This document shows positions 1 to 8,952 of a stretch of 64,000 nucleotides of DNA, in pieces. The translations under genes and the position numbers were made by a program. Under the pieces are notes generated by a model, which saw nothing but the letters and a program-made list of their open reading frames with translations, was not told the DNA's origin and made no database searches. This DNA is from Sphingomonadales bacterium (GTDB taxonomy: Bacteria > Pseudomonadota > Alphaproteobacteria > Sphingomonadales > Sphingomonadaceae): assembly GCA_004173185.1 (NCBI GenBank), contig SEFZ01000002.1:62001-126000 (forward strand). Direction: 5' to 3'. How positions within the stretch are numbered: position 1 is the stretch's first letter; each line of letters begins with the position of its first letter.

Positions 1-61
1 AAGGCACGGACCCGAAACCATCCTTGCGAGTTAGAAGCTTAGCTCCACTCGCGAGGCCGGA

Positions 62-1831
62 TTGACCCTTCCCCAAATGCTTTCCGTCGGCGTCCTTGTC
101 GGCATGATGTTGCTCTTCATCTGGGGGAGATTGCGTTACGATCTGGTCGCAGTGATCGCCTTGCTCGCGGCGCTGGCGGTGGGGGTGGTCAGCCCCAAGG
201 AAGCGTTCACCGGCTTCTCCGACGATATCGTGATTATCGTCGCTTCCGCATTGGTGCTTTCGGGCGCGGTGCAGCGATCGGGGATTATCGAAAGCGCGAT
301 GCTGCTGCTCCAGAAGCGCGTGACCCGCATCCGCTCGCAATTGCTGCTGCTGTGCGCCAGCGTTGGCTTTGCCTCTGCATTGGTCAAGAATATCGGCGCG
401 CTGGCGATGATGATGCCGGTCGCGTTCCAGATGGCCAAGAAATCGAACGCGCAGCCCGCAGTGTTCCTGATGCCGATGGCGTTCGCATCGTTGCTGGGCG
501 GGCTGATCACGCTGATCGGCACCTCGCCCAACATCATCGTGAGCCGCGTGCGCGAGGAGATGACCGGCCAGCCGTTCGGCATGTTCGATTATGCACCGGT
601 GGGGCTGACGCTGACCGTGATCGGGCTGATCTTCCTGCGCTTCGGCTATCGGCTGATCCCGCGCAATCGCCGCTCGGCAGCGACGCTGGGCGAAGCGCTC
701 GACATCAAGGATTACACCACCGAGGCCGCGATTTCCGCGAACTCGCCAGCGCGCGACGAGACCATCGCCAAATTCCAGCATCGCTATGACGATGAGGTGA
801 AGGTCACGGCGATGCTGCGCAACGGCGCGCGCAGCCGTCCGCACGCCAACACCAAGCTGCGCGAGGGCGATGTGTTGATCCTCGAAGGCGCGCCCGATGC
901 GCTCGAGCGGGCAATCGCGGGCGATATGCTCGAACTCGAAGGCCAGCACCGCGCCAGCCCGGAAGGGTCGAGCGGCGAAGTCGGCGTGATCGAAGCGGTG
1001 ATTGGCGCCGAATCGACGCTGCGCGGGCGCACGGCGGGGCGGCTGGGGCTGCACGAACGCTATGGCATCAATCTGCTGGCGGTCTCGCGCGCCGGATCGC
1101 GGATCGATCGGCGGCTGGCCAATACCGTGCTCAAGCCCGGCGACGTGATTGTGTTGCAAGGGCCGATCGACGTCATGTTCGAGCGGCTGAGCGAGCTTGG
1201 TTGCCTGCCGCTTGCCGAGCGTTCCTTGCGGCTGGGCAGCGCACGCAAGGGCCTGATCCCGGTGATCGCGTTGGGCGTGGCAATGGCGGCAACGGCGATG
1301 GGCTATGTGCCGGTCGCGGTGGCGTTTTTCGCGGCGGCGGGGGTGGTGGTGATCAGCGGCGCGCTGCCGGTGCGCGAGGCCTATGGCTATGTCGAATGGC
1401 CGATCCTGATCATGCTCGGTGCGCTGATCCCGGTCAGCGACTCGCTGCGCACCACGGGCACGACCGATCTGATCGGCGAGCATCTCTCGGCTTTCGCATC
1501 GGTGCTGCCGCCCTGGGGCGCGGTGGCGGTGATCCTTGCGGCGGCGATGGCAGTGACGCCGTTCCTCAACAATGCAGCGACGGTGCTGGTGATGGCGCCG
1601 ATCGCCGCGACCTTCGCGACCGGGCTTGGCTATCGGCCCGAGGCGTTCCTGATGGCGACCGCAGTGGGCGCGGGCTGCGATTTCCTCACCCCGATCGGCC
1701 ACCAGTGCAACACGCTGGTGATGGGGCCGGGGGGCTATAAGTTCGGCGACTATGCGCGGCTCGGAGCCCCCTTGTCGTTGATCGTGCTGGTGGTAGGAAC
1801 GCCGCTCATCTTGTGGGTATGGCCGGTATGA
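62..1831 (+). CDS. SLC13/DASS-family anion permease with two TrkA-C domains
   Basis: Inner-membrane permease of the divalent anion:sodium symporter class, 589 aa. Hydrophobic helices fill residues 1-195 and again about 395-589. Between them lies a soluble stretch with two TrkA-C/RCK-C-like domains; the paired LREGDVLIL and LKPGDVIVL segments mark them near residues 265 and 355. This four-part architecture is typical of bacterial SLC13 proteins annotated as sulfate, citrate or dicarboxylate carriers; the substrate cannot be read from sequence. The start is TTG at 62 because GAGG at 53-56 sits 5 nt upstream; an in-frame ATG at 77 is the alternative. The stop overlaps the next gene as ATGA, so the two are translationally coupled. 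Confidence 0.85.
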   Translation: MTLPQMLSVGVLVGMMLLFIWGRLRYDLVAVIALLAALAVGVVSPKEAFTGFSDDIVIIVASALVLSGAVQRSGIIESAMLLLQKRVTRIRSQLLLLCASVGFASALVKNIGALAMMMPVAFQMAKKSNAQPAVFLMPMAFASLLGGLITLIGTSPNIIVSRVREEMTGQPFGMFDYAPVGLTLTVIGLIFLRFGYRLIPRNRRSAATLGEALDIKDYTTEAAISANSPARDETIAKFQHRYDDEVKVTAMLRNGARSRPHANTKLREGDVLILEGAPDALERAIAGDMLELEGQHRASPEGSSGEVGVIEAVIGAESTLRGRTAGRLGLHERYGINLLAVSRAGSRIDRRLANTVLKPGDVIVLQGPIDVMFERLSELGCLPLAERSLRLGSARKGLIPVIALGVAMAATAMGYVPVAVAFFAAAGVVVISGALPVREAYGYVEWPILIMLGALIPVSDSLRTTGTTDLIGEHLSAFASVLPPWGAVAVILAAAMAVTPFLNNAATVLVMAPIAATFATGLGYRPEAFLMATAVGAGCDFLTPIGHQCNTLVMGPGGYKFGDYARLGAPLSLIVLVVGTPLILWVWPV

Positions 1832-2814
1832 CACACGCACGCGTAGCACGGATCGAGCGAATTGGTGGCCCCGAAGTGATCGCGTGGGTCGATGTGGAAC
1901 TGCCGCCGCCGGGGCCGGGCGAAGTGCGGATGCGCAACACCGCGGTGGGGCTCAATTTCATCGACGTCTATTTCCGCACGGGGCTGTATCCCGTGCCGCT
2001 GCCGAGCGGGCTGGGCGGCGAGGCGGCGGGCGTGATCGAGGCGGTGGGCGAAGGCGTGGATCTTGCGGTTGGCGAACGGGTCGCAACCTTTGGCCCGGCA
2101 TTGGGTGCCTATGCGACGGCGCGCAATGTGAAGGCGAATACGCTGTTCAAGCTGCCCGACGACATAAGCGACGAGACCGCAGCGGCGGCGATGCTGAAAG
2201 GTGGAACTGCGGAGTTCCTGATCGAGCGTTGCGCCAAGGTGGAGCCCGGCATGACGGTGCTGGTCCATGCCGCGGCGGGCGGCGTGGGGCAGATTGCGGT
2301 GCGCTGGCTCAAGGCGATCGGTGCGCAGGTGATCGCCACGGTGGGCAGCGAAGCCAAGGTGGCGCTGGCGCAGGGTGCGGGCGCGGATCATGTGCTGCTC
2401 TCGCGCTCGGACGATATTGCGGCGCGGGTGCGCGAGATCACCGGCGGCGTCGGCGTGGACGTGGTGTTCGACGGGGTTGGCAAGGCGACGTGGAAGGCCT
2501 CGCTTGCTTCGACCAAGAGGCGCGGGCTGATCGTGAGTTTCGGCAATGCCAGCGGGCCGGTCGATGGTGTTGCGCTGGGCGAACTGGCGCGGGCCGGATC
2601 GCTGTTCGTCAGCCGCCCGACGATGTTCGATTATTATGTGACGGCCGAGGAACGCGCTGCCGGCAGCGCGCGGCTGTTCGCGATGTTGCGCAGCGGTGCG
2701 GTGCGCGCGGATATCGGCCAGCGGTTCGCACTGGAAGATGCCGCCGATGCCCACCGCGCGCTGGAGGCCGGGCAGACCATGGGTTCAACGGTGTTGGTGC
2801 CTCAGGCTGCATAG
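1828..2814 (+). CDS. Zinc-independent quinone oxidoreductase (MDR superfamily)
   Basis: NADPH:quinone reductase of the medium-chain dehydrogenase/reductase superfamily, cytosolic, 328 aa. The GroES-like N-terminal domain is followed by a Rossmann fold whose nucleotide-binding glycine motif reads HAAAGGVGQIAV near residue 145. Zinc-ligand cysteines are absent, as expected for the QOR branch. The ATG at 1828 overlaps the permease stop (ATGA); a GTG at 1813 is possible but lies inside the permease gene. The 3' end overlaps the convergent hemerythrin gene by 13 bases. The physiological substrate (quinone, enone or crotonyl-type compound) is unknown. Confidence 0.88.
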   Translation: MTHARVARIERIGGPEVIAWVDVELPPPGPGEVRMRNTAVGLNFIDVYFRTGLYPVPLPSGLGGEAAGVIEAVGEGVDLAVGERVATFGPALGAYATARNVKANTLFKLPDDISDETAAAAMLKGGTAEFLIERCAKVEPGMTVLVHAAAGGVGQIAVRWLKAIGAQVIATVGSEAKVALAQGAGADHVLLSRSDDIAARVREITGGVGVDVVFDGVGKATWKASLASTKRRGLIVSFGNASGPVDGVALGELARAGSLFVSRPTMFDYYVTAEERAAGSARLFAMLRSGAVRADIGQRFALEDAADAHRALEAGQTMGSTVLVPQAA

Positions 2815-3239
2815 CTTTCGCGCAACATGATGACGCTTTCGCGCAGCGCGGCCGTGTAGAGAATGTTGTTCTCGGCATCGATGCGACATTGGAGCCGCTC
2901 GAGGATCGCTTTGGTCTGCTGGACGAAATGCGCCCAGTCGCCGCCGATGCACTCAGCGCTCCATTCACGCAGATATAGTGACCAATCGTCGCGGAGCGAT
3001 GCGAACTCGGCGGAAAAAGCTCTGGCGGCGTCGCGCATCAGGGCGTTGTTGCCCTGGATCATTCGCGGATAGATGAAGCTGTCCTCATGCGCGAGATGCT
3101 CGCTGAGTTCCTGAGACAGATCGCTCAGTGCGATGGTGACGCAGCCCAGATCGGGTTCGGGAGCCGAGACAAGCTCAAGCAAGTGCTGCACGGCGATTTC
3201 GATCCGCGCGTGTTCGCGCATCAGGCGTTCGTAACTCAT
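2802..3239 (-). CDS. Hemerythrin HHE-domain protein
   Basis: Soluble 145-aa four-helix-bundle protein of the hemerythrin HHE cation-binding family, expected to carry a non-heme di-iron centre. Candidate ligands are H10, H48, H51 and E52 (motif EHLAHED), plus an acidic helix DAENNILY near residue 126. Relatives act in oxygen or NO sensing, iron storage or repair of oxidatively damaged iron-sulfur clusters; which of these applies is not visible. The gene is convergent with, and overlaps by 13 bases, the quinone oxidoreductase. Confidence 0.82.
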   Translation of the reverse strand: MSYERLMREHARIEIAVQHLLELVSAPEPDLGCVTIALSDLSQELSEHLAHEDSFIYPRMIQGNNALMRDAARAFSAEFASLRDDWSLYLREWSAECIGGDWAHFVQQTKAILERLQCRIDAENNILYTAALRESVIMLRESYAA

Positions 3240-3322
3240 GGCGCCGCTATGCGACGTATGAGGTTACCGCTTTGCCGAATTGACGCTACGGAAATGCACC
3301 TAGCGGGCTTATACAGCGAGCG

Positions 3323-3356
3323 GGAGCAGGATGGTGCATATACATCATCCTGCTCC
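3323..3356. terminator. Strong hairpin between ALDH 3' end and hemerythrin 5' end
   Basis: Arms GGAGCAGGATG (3323-3333) and CATCCTGCTCC (3346-3356) are perfect complements and extend inward by three further pairs (one G-U) to leave a 6-nt CATATA loop. It begins 21 nt past the stop of the minus-strand aldehyde dehydrogenase and about 84 nt before the hemerythrin start codon. There is no T-run on either side, so it may terminate weakly or protect the mRNA 3' end. Confidence 0.55.
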
Positions 3357-3376
3357 GGCGCAGGCCGGTTTTCAAC

Positions 3377-4801
3377 TCAGGCGAGCGCCCCGACCAGCGA
3401 CTTCACTTCGAGGAACTCCGCCAGCCCGAACTTGCCATGCTCGCGGCCGTTACCGGACTGTTTGTAGCCGCCAAAGGGCAGCTCGGGGCTAGGCTGACCG
3501 CCATTCACATAGACCATGCCGGCGCGCAGACGCGGCGCGACGCGGCGAACGCCTTCGGCATCGCCGAACAGGACTGCCGAGAGGCCATAGTCCGTATCGT
3601 TGGCGATACGGATCGCGTCTTCCTCATCCTTGTACGGGATGATCGTGACGACCGGGCCGAAGATTTCCTCGCGAGCGATGGTCATCTCGTTGGTCACGCC
3701 CGAGAAGAGCGTGGGCTTGACGAAATAGCCGGTCTCGACGCCGTCCGGGCGACCCGGGCCGCCGGTCTCCAGCGTCGCGCCTTCTTCCATGCCCTTGGCG
3801 ATCAGGCCCTGAATCTTGTCCCACTGCGCCTTGTTGACCACCGGGCCGAGATGGCGGCCCTCATCGGCGGGATCGCCGGTCTGGGTGGCCTTCATCATCT
3901 GGGCAGCGAGCGCGGTGACTTCGGCGGCCTTGCTCTCGGGCACGAGCAGGCGGGCCGGGGCGATGCAGCTTTGGCCCGAATTCATCAGCACGGAGAACAG
4001 CGTCCCCTTCACTGCGGCTGCGGGATCGGCGCTTTCGAGCATCACCGAGGGGGATTTGCCGCCGAGCTCCTGATGGACGCGCTTGACCGTATCGGCTGCG
4101 TTCTTGGCGACGAGGATACCCGCGCGGGTCGAGCCGGTAAAGCTGACCATATCGACCAGCTTGTGGGTGCTGAGCGCGGTGCCGACGCCGGGGCCGTCGC
4201 CGTTGATCAGGTTGAAGACGCCCGCGGGCACGCCCGCCGCATGCATCACTTCGGCGAAGATCGCTGCGCAGCTGGGCGCTTCCTCGCTGGGCTTGAGGAT
4301 CATCGTGCAGCCAGCGGCCAATGCGGGGGCTACCTTCGAGACGATCTGGTTCAGCGGCCAGTTCCACGGGGTGATCATCGCGACGACGCCGATGGCTTCG
4401 TGGACGACGAGGCTGTTGCCGATCGTTTCCTCAAACTCGAACTTCTGGAGCGCGTTGATCGCGGCCATCAGGTGGCCGATGCCCGAGCCGACCTGCGCGG
4501 TCTTTGCCAGGCTGACGGGCGCGCCCATTTCGAGGCTGATCGCTTCCGCCATATCGCCGGCACGGGCCTTATACGCTTCGATAATGCGCTCGATCAGCGC
4601 GATGCGCTCTTCCACGGTGGTGCGCGAAAACGTCTCGAAAGCGCGGGCGGCGGCAATGGCGGCCTTGTCGACATCGGCGGCGGTGCCCAGCGTGATCTCG
4701 GCGGTGGGCGCTTCGGTCGCGGGGTTGATGACGTCGTGACGGGTGCCGCCTTCGCTCTCAACCCATGCGCCGTCGATATATTGCTTGAGATAGCTGCGCA
4801 T
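3377..4801 (-). CDS. NAD(P)-dependent aldehyde dehydrogenase
   Basis: Cytosolic 474-aa aldehyde dehydrogenase that oxidises an aldehyde to the acid with NAD(P)+. Visible landmarks are TPWNWPLNQI near residue 142, the general-base segment ELGGKSPSVML near 245, the catalytic cysteine in NSGQSCIAP near 280, and EEIFGPVV near 375. Full length for the superfamily. The C-terminal FGGYKQSGNGREHG is typical of betaine/vanillin-like ALDHs, but the substrate is not assignable. The ATG at 4801 is the only sensible start. It is transcribed alone, 70 nt downstream of the sugar-dehydrogenase-like gene on the same strand. Confidence 0.9.
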   Translation of the reverse strand: MRSYLKQYIDGAWVESEGGTRHDVINPATEAPTAEITLGTAADVDKAAIAAARAFETFSRTTVEERIALIERIIEAYKARAGDMAEAISLEMGAPVSLAKTAQVGSGIGHLMAAINALQKFEFEETIGNSLVVHEAIGVVAMITPWNWPLNQIVSKVAPALAAGCTMILKPSEEAPSCAAIFAEVMHAAGVPAGVFNLINGDGPGVGTALSTHKLVDMVSFTGSTRAGILVAKNAADTVKRVHQELGGKSPSVMLESADPAAAVKGTLFSVLMNSGQSCIAPARLLVPESKAAEVTALAAQMMKATQTGDPADEGRHLGPVVNKAQWDKIQGLIAKGMEEGATLETGGPGRPDGVETGYFVKPTLFSGVTNEMTIAREEIFGPVVTIIPYKDEEDAIRIANDTDYGLSAVLFGDAEGVRRVAPRLRAGMVYVNGGQPSPELPFGGYKQSGNGREHGKFGLAEFLEVKSLVGALA

Positions 4802-4871
4802 TCATCCGCTCCGATATTTTGAATTCTCGGTATGGGAGATGGCCGCGCGGCGCGCAGGTTGCAAGATGCAA

Positions 4872-6365
4872 CTAGCCGGGTTGCACCATATAGATCGAAC
4901 CGCCGATATCGACGAGGAAGAGATTGCCGGCGCTGTCTGTGCCGAACGAGGCCAGGCCGGTGATCGCGCCGACATCGGGCGCGAAATCCTGATTGCGGCG
5001 CTCATATTGGGCGGAGGGGAAGAGCGACCCTTGCACCAGCGAGGCGGCGGGCAGGCTCCAGATGTTGCCGCTGACGAAATCGCCGAAGACATATTGGCCC
5101 ACCAGCGAAGCGACCGGGCCGCGATAGACATAGCCGCCGGTGATCGATGAACCCTGACGCGGGCCGGTGCCGTGCCCATATTGGCTGACGGGTGCGGTTA
5201 GCCCGGCGGGGGCGGTGCCCGAATAGGGCTGGGTGCCCTCCAGGAACTTCCAGCCGAAGTTCAGCCCCGGCTGGGTGACGTTGACCACGTTGATCTCTTC
5301 GATCGCATCCTGGCCGACATCGGCGATGATCAGGCGATTGCCGTCGAACGAATTGCGGAACGGATTGCGCAGGCCGAGCGCCCAGACATAGGGATCGCCG
5401 CCGCCCGCGATGAAGGGATTTCCCGGGGCGGGGAGATAATATAGCGGAGCCGCGCCTGCGAACGGATCGGGATTGAGCGCGATGCGCAAGATCTTGCCGA
5501 GCCGCGAATTGGGATTCTGCGCATTGTTGGCGGGATCGCCGCCGCCGCCTCCGTCACCGGTCGCGACATAGAGGTTTCCGTCAGGACCGAAATCGATCCA
5601 GCCACCGTTGTGATTGTTGTTCGTCGGATGCGGCGTGCTGAGCACGATTGAGCAGAACGGGAATGGGTTCGTCAGGGTGCAGGCGCGGACCTGCACCGCG
5701 CCGTCGGGCGCGGTGGCGACGACAAAGGACTCACCATAAGCGCCGGGCGAGCGCGTATTTACGACCATGCCCAGCAGGCCGCGTTCGCCGTCGGTCGACA
5801 AATTGTCGATGGTGCGCACCAGCGTTTTCACCCCCGTGGCAGGATCGAGTCGCCAGATCCCGCCGCCCTTTTCCGCCACATAGACATTGCTGCTACCGGG
5901 GATCGCGGCCACCGCGAGAGGCTGGTTGAAGCCCGTGCCGACGCGTTTTACAGCGATACCTTCGCGGCTGTTGGTGACCGTGACCGCGAGGTTCAGCGTG
6001 GTGCTGAGGGCACCGTCACTGGCACCCAATTGGACCTGATAGACATTGTCGCCGTCCGCATCGCCGGGAAGGTCGAAATTGGGTGCGGCGATGAAGGTCA
6101 GGACACCTGTAGTCGTGATCGAGAAGCGTGCTGCATCTGCGCCGCCTGCGACCGAATAGGTGATGGGGTTGCTTTGCGCGTCGGTGGCGGTCGCGGTGTA
6201 ACTGAGCGCGGCATTCTCGACGAGGGTCGCGGTGGTTGCCGAGGTGAACGTTGGCGCAGTGTTGGGGCCGGAGGGCGTGGGGGTCGGCGCTGGAGTTCCG
6301 CTGCCTGAGTTTCCGCTGCATGCGGCGAGCAACAGCGTTCCAGCCAGACCGATTGCGTAGCGCAT
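4872..6365 (-). CDS. PQQ-dependent sugar dehydrogenase-like lipoprotein with cadherin-like domain
   Basis: Exported 497-aa lipoprotein. The N-terminus carries a signal peptide with lipobox LLAAC, then a Pro/Thr-rich linker and a cadherin/Ig-like repeat at about 35-130 (SATDAQSNPITYSVAGG; TNSREGIAV). From about 135 to the end is a six-bladed propeller of the soluble glucose/sorbosone dehydrogenase type, recognisable by GERGLLGMVV, NNHNGGWIDFGPDGNLY and WALGLRNPFRNSFD. Family members oxidise sugars with PQQ in the periplasm, but many relatives lack proven activity. No PQQ biosynthesis genes lie in the window. Tethering would place the enzyme at an envelope membrane. Confidence 0.82.
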   Translation of the reverse strand: MRYAIGLAGTLLLAACSGNSGSGTPAPTPTPSGPNTAPTFTSATTATLVENAALSYTATATDAQSNPITYSVAGGADAARFSITTTGVLTFIAAPNFDLPGDADGDNVYQVQLGASDGALSTTLNLAVTVTNSREGIAVKRVGTGFNQPLAVAAIPGSSNVYVAEKGGGIWRLDPATGVKTLVRTIDNLSTDGERGLLGMVVNTRSPGAYGESFVVATAPDGAVQVRACTLTNPFPFCSIVLSTPHPTNNNHNGGWIDFGPDGNLYVATGDGGGGGDPANNAQNPNSRLGKILRIALNPDPFAGAAPLYYLPAPGNPFIAGGGDPYVWALGLRNPFRNSFDGNRLIIADVGQDAIEEINVVNVTQPGLNFGWKFLEGTQPYSGTAPAGLTAPVSQYGHGTGPRQGSSITGGYVYRGPVASLVGQYVFGDFVSGNIWSLPAASLVQGSLFPSAQYERRNQDFAPDVGAITGLASFGTDSAGNLFLVDIGGSIYMVQPG

Positions 6366-6525
6366 CGCAAATCCCCTTTAATCGTTGCCGAGAGCAACGC
6401 CGGGACGATGGGATGCGTTCCTTGCTCATTCCCTCCCTGCAATGGAGCGTTAGGGGTGGGTGGCGTGTTCGCGAACCTGCGCCGCCACTACATGCTTCGC
6501 CGTATCACCTGGACGCGACCCCCAG

Positions 6526-6546
6526 CCCCTCCCTTTCAGGGAGGGG
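6526..6546. terminator. GC-rich 8-bp hairpin, dispersed-repeat type
   Basis: Perfect arms CCCCTCCC (6526-6533) and GGGAGGGG (6539-6546) enclose a TTTCA loop, 9 nt past the stop of the minus-strand M20 peptidase. No T-tract follows. A similar C-rich hairpin lies after the gene ending at 49131, so this looks like a recurring 3'-end element. Confidence 0.55.
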
Positions 6547-6554
6547 AGTGCCCG

Positions 6555-7853
6555 TCAGCGCTTTTCGCGCGCCAGCCGGCTCATCAGGATCGCGGCGCGC
6601 TTGGCCTGGATGGCGATGCTCGGGATGCTCAGCCATTCGGTTTCGGCATGGAGCGAGCCGCCGACAGGCCCCATGCCCGCCATCGTATCGGCATGCGCCG
6701 CGACGAAGCTGGAATCCGCGGCACCGCGCTTGGCGGGGGCGAACTCGGCCATCTCCGGCACACCCATATCGCGATTGATCGCGTTGACGCGGGCGAGCAG
6801 CGCGCGATTGCCTTCGGTGGGGGCCATTGGCGGGGTGTTGTCCTGGAAGGTGAGGGTGGCGCCGGTGCCGGGAAGATGCTGCGCGACAATCTCCCGCATC
6901 TTCTCGCGCGCCTTGGCATCCTGTTCAGGGGTCAGGCTGCGCAGATCGCCGCGGGCGATGGCCTGTGCGGGGATCACGTTGGTCTTGCCCGATGCCTCTA
7001 CCTTGACGCCATCGGCATCGATGCTTGCGGGCGTGCCACCCGCGATCACGCCGACGTTGAAGGTGAGGTTTTCCTCGATCAGCGCGCTGCGCCAGCCATC
7101 GAGGATGCGCGTGATCTCATAGATCGCGCCATAGCCCAGTTCGGGGCCGAACACGCTGCCGCCATGGCCGGTCTTGCCCTCGGCAACGAGGGTCCAATTA
7201 TTGGCGCTGCGGCGGGCGACGGTGCCGAATTCCTTGCCGCCCTCCATTGCGAGATTCTCGAATTCCAGCGCGACATCGGCCCACACGCCTGCCGCGACCA
7301 GATCGCGGCGCGCGACCGGGATCGGGTCGCCGGTCTTCTCTTCGTCGCCGGTGAACATCACCTTGATGTCGGCGGTCTTGAGCGTGCCTGCCGCCTGCAT
7401 CGCGCGCAGCGCTGCGACGATCACCGCGATGCCGCCTTTGTCATCGACCACGCCGGGGCCGAATGCCCTGTCGCCCTTGCGGCTGAATTTCTGGAAGGGT
7501 GAGGTTGGTTCGAACACCGTGTCGATATGCGCGATGAGCAGCATCCGCTTGCCCTTGCCATTGCCCACATGCGTGGCGACGAAATGCCCGGCGCGCTTGG
7601 TTTCGGGCAGGTCGATCCACTCGACCTTGAAGCCGAGAGCTTCGAATTCCGGGCGCAGCATATCGCCCACTGCGCGCACGCCGGGGAAGTTCAGCGTACC
7701 GCTATTCTGGTTGACCATCTTCTCCAGCAGCTGGAGCGTCCGGTCACTTTCCTTGTCGACCGTGGCGACCATTGCGGTCTCGGCCTTCGACAATTGGGCA
7801 TGTGCGGGGAGGGCGGCGCAGAGCGCGGCGGCGGCGATTAGGGTGCGGAACAT
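6555..7853 (-). CDS. Secreted M20-family metallopeptidase (glutamate carboxypeptidase-like)
   Basis: Periplasmic or secreted 432-aa zinc peptidase. The signal peptide ends at about ALPAHA|Q (residue 19). Catalytic-domain landmarks are IAHIDTVFEP (zinc His and adjacent Asp), GPGVVDDKGG (bridging Asp) and TGDEEKTGDP (general-base and metal Glu), in the order expected for M20 enzymes of the carboxypeptidase G2 type. A dimerisation domain (about 200-320) interrupts the fold. The preferred cleavage, such as C-terminal Glu or a dipeptide, is unknown. It sits downstream of phytase on the same strand, 43 nt away, so the two may be cotranscribed. Confidence 0.88.
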   Translation of the reverse strand: MFRTLIAAAALCAALPAHAQLSKAETAMVATVDKESDRTLQLLEKMVNQNSGTLNFPGVRAVGDMLRPEFEALGFKVEWIDLPETKRAGHFVATHVGNGKGKRMLLIAHIDTVFEPTSPFQKFSRKGDRAFGPGVVDDKGGIAVIVAALRAMQAAGTLKTADIKVMFTGDEEKTGDPIPVARRDLVAAGVWADVALEFENLAMEGGKEFGTVARRSANNWTLVAEGKTGHGGSVFGPELGYGAIYEITRILDGWRSALIEENLTFNVGVIAGGTPASIDADGVKVEASGKTNVIPAQAIARGDLRSLTPEQDAKAREKMREIVAQHLPGTGATLTFQDNTPPMAPTEGNRALLARVNAINRDMGVPEMAEFAPAKRGAADSSFVAAHADTMAGMGPVGGSLHAETEWLSIPSIAIQAKRAAILMSRLAREKR

Positions 7854-7896
7854 GCCCGCACCCTAGATTTGCCGCCGCCGCGGCGCAATCCGCCGG

Positions 7897-8952
7897 TTAC
7901 TTGAGTCCAAGCGCGGCCTTGATATCGGCCCAGGCAGCCAGCTTGAAGTTCTGGGCGCTGGGCGGGTTCACCCCGTCCTGCGCGATGAACAAGCCACCCG
8001 GATAGGCCTTGCCGAAATCGCCGACGACCAGCTCGATGCCGTCGGTTTCCTCGGCCGCGCCGAATGTGCCTGCGGCGATGCGGAAGCGTCCGAGATATTT
8101 GTCGTCGCTCAGGCGATAGACCGAATAGGCGTTATCGCCCTGGCTGGAGACAATCACATAGCCGCCATTGCCGGCGGAGCCCTCGATAGCGAGCGCAACG
8201 CCTTCGGCATCTGCGACGATTTCATACCCGTCCGCTGCGGCCATCTTGACCGGCACGGAGCGGCCCGACGGACGCGCATCGAAGCGCCACAGGCCAACAT
8301 TTTCTTCCGTGACGTAGAGACGGTCGGTCCGCTCATCGACCGCGCAACCCTCGGACTGGGTGTCGAGCTTCATCGTGCGGACTATGCGCGCCGAGGGCGT
8401 CTTGCCGAGGAGCAATTCGACCTGACGGATCGTGCCGTCCTTGATGACATTGAAGGCATAGAGCCGGCCGCGCTCGCGATAGAGGCACACGCCATAGGCT
8501 TCGCCCGAACCCGCCGGAACCACACCGAGCGAGGTAAGCACGCCGCTGGCGGTATCGAGGCGGAACAGCGCGAGCTTGGCGTTGAGCGGATCGTTGCGAT
8601 CGCTCGCCGCGACGATGACGCCCGCTTTGCCCATATCGCGCAGATCGACATTGTTGACCCGGCCGGCATCGATGAACGACTTCTGCTTGCCGTTCAGATC
8701 ATAGACGTAGAGCCCGGCCTTCTTGTCGGTGCCAACGATCAGGCTGGCGGACGGATTGGCCGCGTTGCGCCAGATCGCGGGGTCGTCCGCGGCATCTGCA
8801 TTGGCGGTGCCGACCGCCTCGGTCTCGCCGCGTGCCTGTACGGTTGCGGTGGGAGCAGTCGAGAAAGCAGGCGCTTCCTCTTCCTGGGCGATGGCCGTGC
8901 CTGCCGTCGCGAAGGACAGCAGGCCGGTGAGCATAAGGGTGGTGGTGCGCAT
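7897..8952 (-). CDS. Beta-propeller phytase (3-phytase)
   Basis: Exported 351-aa phytase that releases inorganic phosphate from calcium-phytate. The signal peptide ends near ATAGTAIAQ (residue 23). The mature protein shows the BPP signature: DDPAIW near residue 57, NNVDLR, EGCAVDE, ADAEGVAL and a C-terminal PGGLFIAQDG. Length matches the family. Its ATG overlaps the stop of the upstream TonB-dependent receptor by one base (TGATG), so translation is coupled. The pairing implies the receptor imports phytate or a phytase product across the outer membrane. Confidence 0.92.
   Translation of the reverse strand: MRTTTLMLTGLLSFATAGTAIAQEEEAPAFSTAPTATVQARGETEAVGTANADAADDPAIWRNAANPSASLIVGTDKKAGLYVYDLNGKQKSFIDAGRVNNVDLRDMGKAGVIVAASDRNDPLNAKLALFRLDTASGVLTSLGVVPAGSGEAYGVCLYRERGRLYAFNVIKDGTIRQVELLLGKTPSARIVRTMKLDTQSEGCAVDERTDRLYVTEENVGLWRFDARPSGRSVPVKMAAADGYEIVADAEGVALAIEGSAGNGGYVIVSSQGDNAYSVYRLSDDKYLGRFRIAAGTFGAAEETDGIELVVGDFGKAYPGGLFIAQDGVNPPSAQNFKLAAWADIKAALGLK

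Noticed and set aside
1..61. Possible end of another gene at the left edge
   Set aside because: No frame across these bases shows recognisable protein sequence; only the GAGG ribosome site of the first gene is supported.
3437..4822. 461-codon plus-strand frame over the aldehyde dehydrogenase
   Set aside because: Antisense shadow; all ALDH catalytic motifs are on the minus strand.
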